The position numbers were made by a program, and so were the translations under genes. Source: a virus. From it: a stretch of DNA of 28,319 nt. Numbering within the stretch: the first letter of the stretch is position 1; the number at the start of each line of letters is the position of its first letter. The notes beneath the pieces were generated by a model. That model did not search any database and had not been told where the DNA came from. It saw only the letters and a program-made list of their open reading frames with translations. Shown one piece after another: positions 27,807 to 28,319 of this stretch. The stretch is taken from IMG/VR virus record IMGVR_UViG_3300002242_000019, positions 33,033 through 61,351 of that record; one strand, given 5' to 3'.

Positions 27807-28319
27807 CAGTCGCTACCCCATATAATCATTTTTGCTCCTGCATCAAAAGTAGTACCCATACACTCAATAGATGTAATCTGATCAGATGTGTTTGCCCACT
27901 TACAAGCTATATCTCCTCTATTTCCAATTTGTCCTGCACCTGCTGTATTTCCAAAAACAGAATTACCAAACCAAAATTTCTCTCTACTAGCAACATTAAC
28001 TATAAATCCTGTAAGAAAAACCATTTCTCCTGCTGTATTTCCATCTCCACCTATGTTTGCAGATGTTTGATTTCCATAAGTATAGTGAGTTCCATTAATA
28101 TCATTTCTCTGTGCATAGTTAGATCCTGTATCTCCGTTAAATCGAAAACGAGCTGATTCAGTTCCTGTACCACTTGCTTTCTTACCAATTATATTATACA
28201 TTAAATATTTCTTAGCAGTAATTGTTCCACTAGAAATTGTTCCTGATGATGTTGTAGTAACACTAGATAATTCTTCCCAGAAGTTTGTAGTATGTGAATC
28301 AGCAGGATCATATCCTAAT
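27806..28319 (-). CDS. tail fibre-type beta protein, cut by the window edge
   Basis: The frame is open to the last base of the window, so the N-terminus is missing; an internal ATG at 28201 is not the likely start because coding continues upstream (T-T-N-F-W-E-E-L-S-S-V, S-S-G-T-I-S-S-G-T-I-T-A-K-K-Y). F-N-G-D-T-G-S-N-Y-A-Q-R and A-S-R-E-K-F-W-F-G-N-S-V are the family landmarks. It resembles the 27198-27806 product and probably arose by duplication. Confidence 0.6.
   Translation of the reverse strand, partial: LGYDPADSHTTNFWEELSSVTTTSSGTISSGTITAKKYLMYNIIGKKASGTGTESARFRFNGDTGSNYAQRNDINGTHYTYGNQTSANIGGDGNTAGEMVFLTGFIVNVASREKFWFGNSVFGNTAGAGQIGNRGDIACKWANTSDQITSIECMGTTFDAGAKMIIWGSD

Noticed and set aside
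1-28319. Spindle-shaped thaumarchaeal virus of similar genome size
   Set aside because: A complete two-domain large terminase and tail fibre genes indicate a tailed virus, and the window is an open segment of a larger genome.

Overview
This AT-rich window looks like part of the genome of a tailed virus (Caudoviricetes-like) infecting ammonia-oxidising archaea (Nitrososphaerota/Thaumarchaeota). A large terminase points to a tailed virus. An archaeal MCM helicase, an archaeal RadA recombinase and archaeal BRE/TATA promoters point to an archaeal host. Small zinc ribbons of the C-x-G-[IV]-C ... C-x-C-C-N-G type, familiar from Nitrosopumilus-like genomes, and a CobS-like AAA+ gene (known from metagenomic viruses of marine Thaumarchaeota, the marthaviruses) point to the host group. 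Portal, major capsid and head protease are not recognisable here, and the last gene runs off the right edge, so this is a partial genome.

Layout. 1-1740, minus strand: an operon with a secreted coiled-coil protein, a zinc finger, a T4 endonuclease V-like UV repair glycosylase and a small protein. 1760-5924, plus strand: a CobS-like AAA+ ATPase, small Cys-rich proteins, a CobT-like VWA protein with an HExxH motif, then more small proteins. 5908-10430, minus: a small zincin, two nuclease-like proteins, RadA, MCM and an MCM-linked protein. 10429-10680: a gene-free stretch with iteron-like repeats (candidate origin) and a candidate small RNA with its own promoter and terminator. 10678-15730: short transcription units, mostly minus, with a Mre11-like phosphoesterase (apparently frameshifted from a winged-helix tail), zincins, a Dam-like methylase, a secreted metzincin, a ribbon-helix-helix regulator and RNase H. 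15730-20098: terminase small-subunit candidate, terminase large subunit and two long disordered proteins. 20118-22531: a TGT-like TIM barrel, zinc proteins and a Cas4-like nuclease. 22564-28319: tail and receptor-binding region, with a BppU-like protein, a roughly 1,400-residue protein made of about 20-residue repeats (split into three frames), and two related beta-rich tail proteins.

Most interesting signals. (1) Ten promoters share an exactly spaced element, CTAG-N5-[8-nt TATA box], and an eleventh has ATAG at the same place. In the leaderless units the TATA centre lies about 25 nt before the start codon. This suggests a virus-specific regulon covering replication and accessory genes but not the terminase-region promoter. 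(2) A candidate ncRNA lies beside the replication operon. (3) There are four or more apparent +1 frame breaks, three of them at a CTAG. (4) Four separate HExxH proteins occur in 28 kb.
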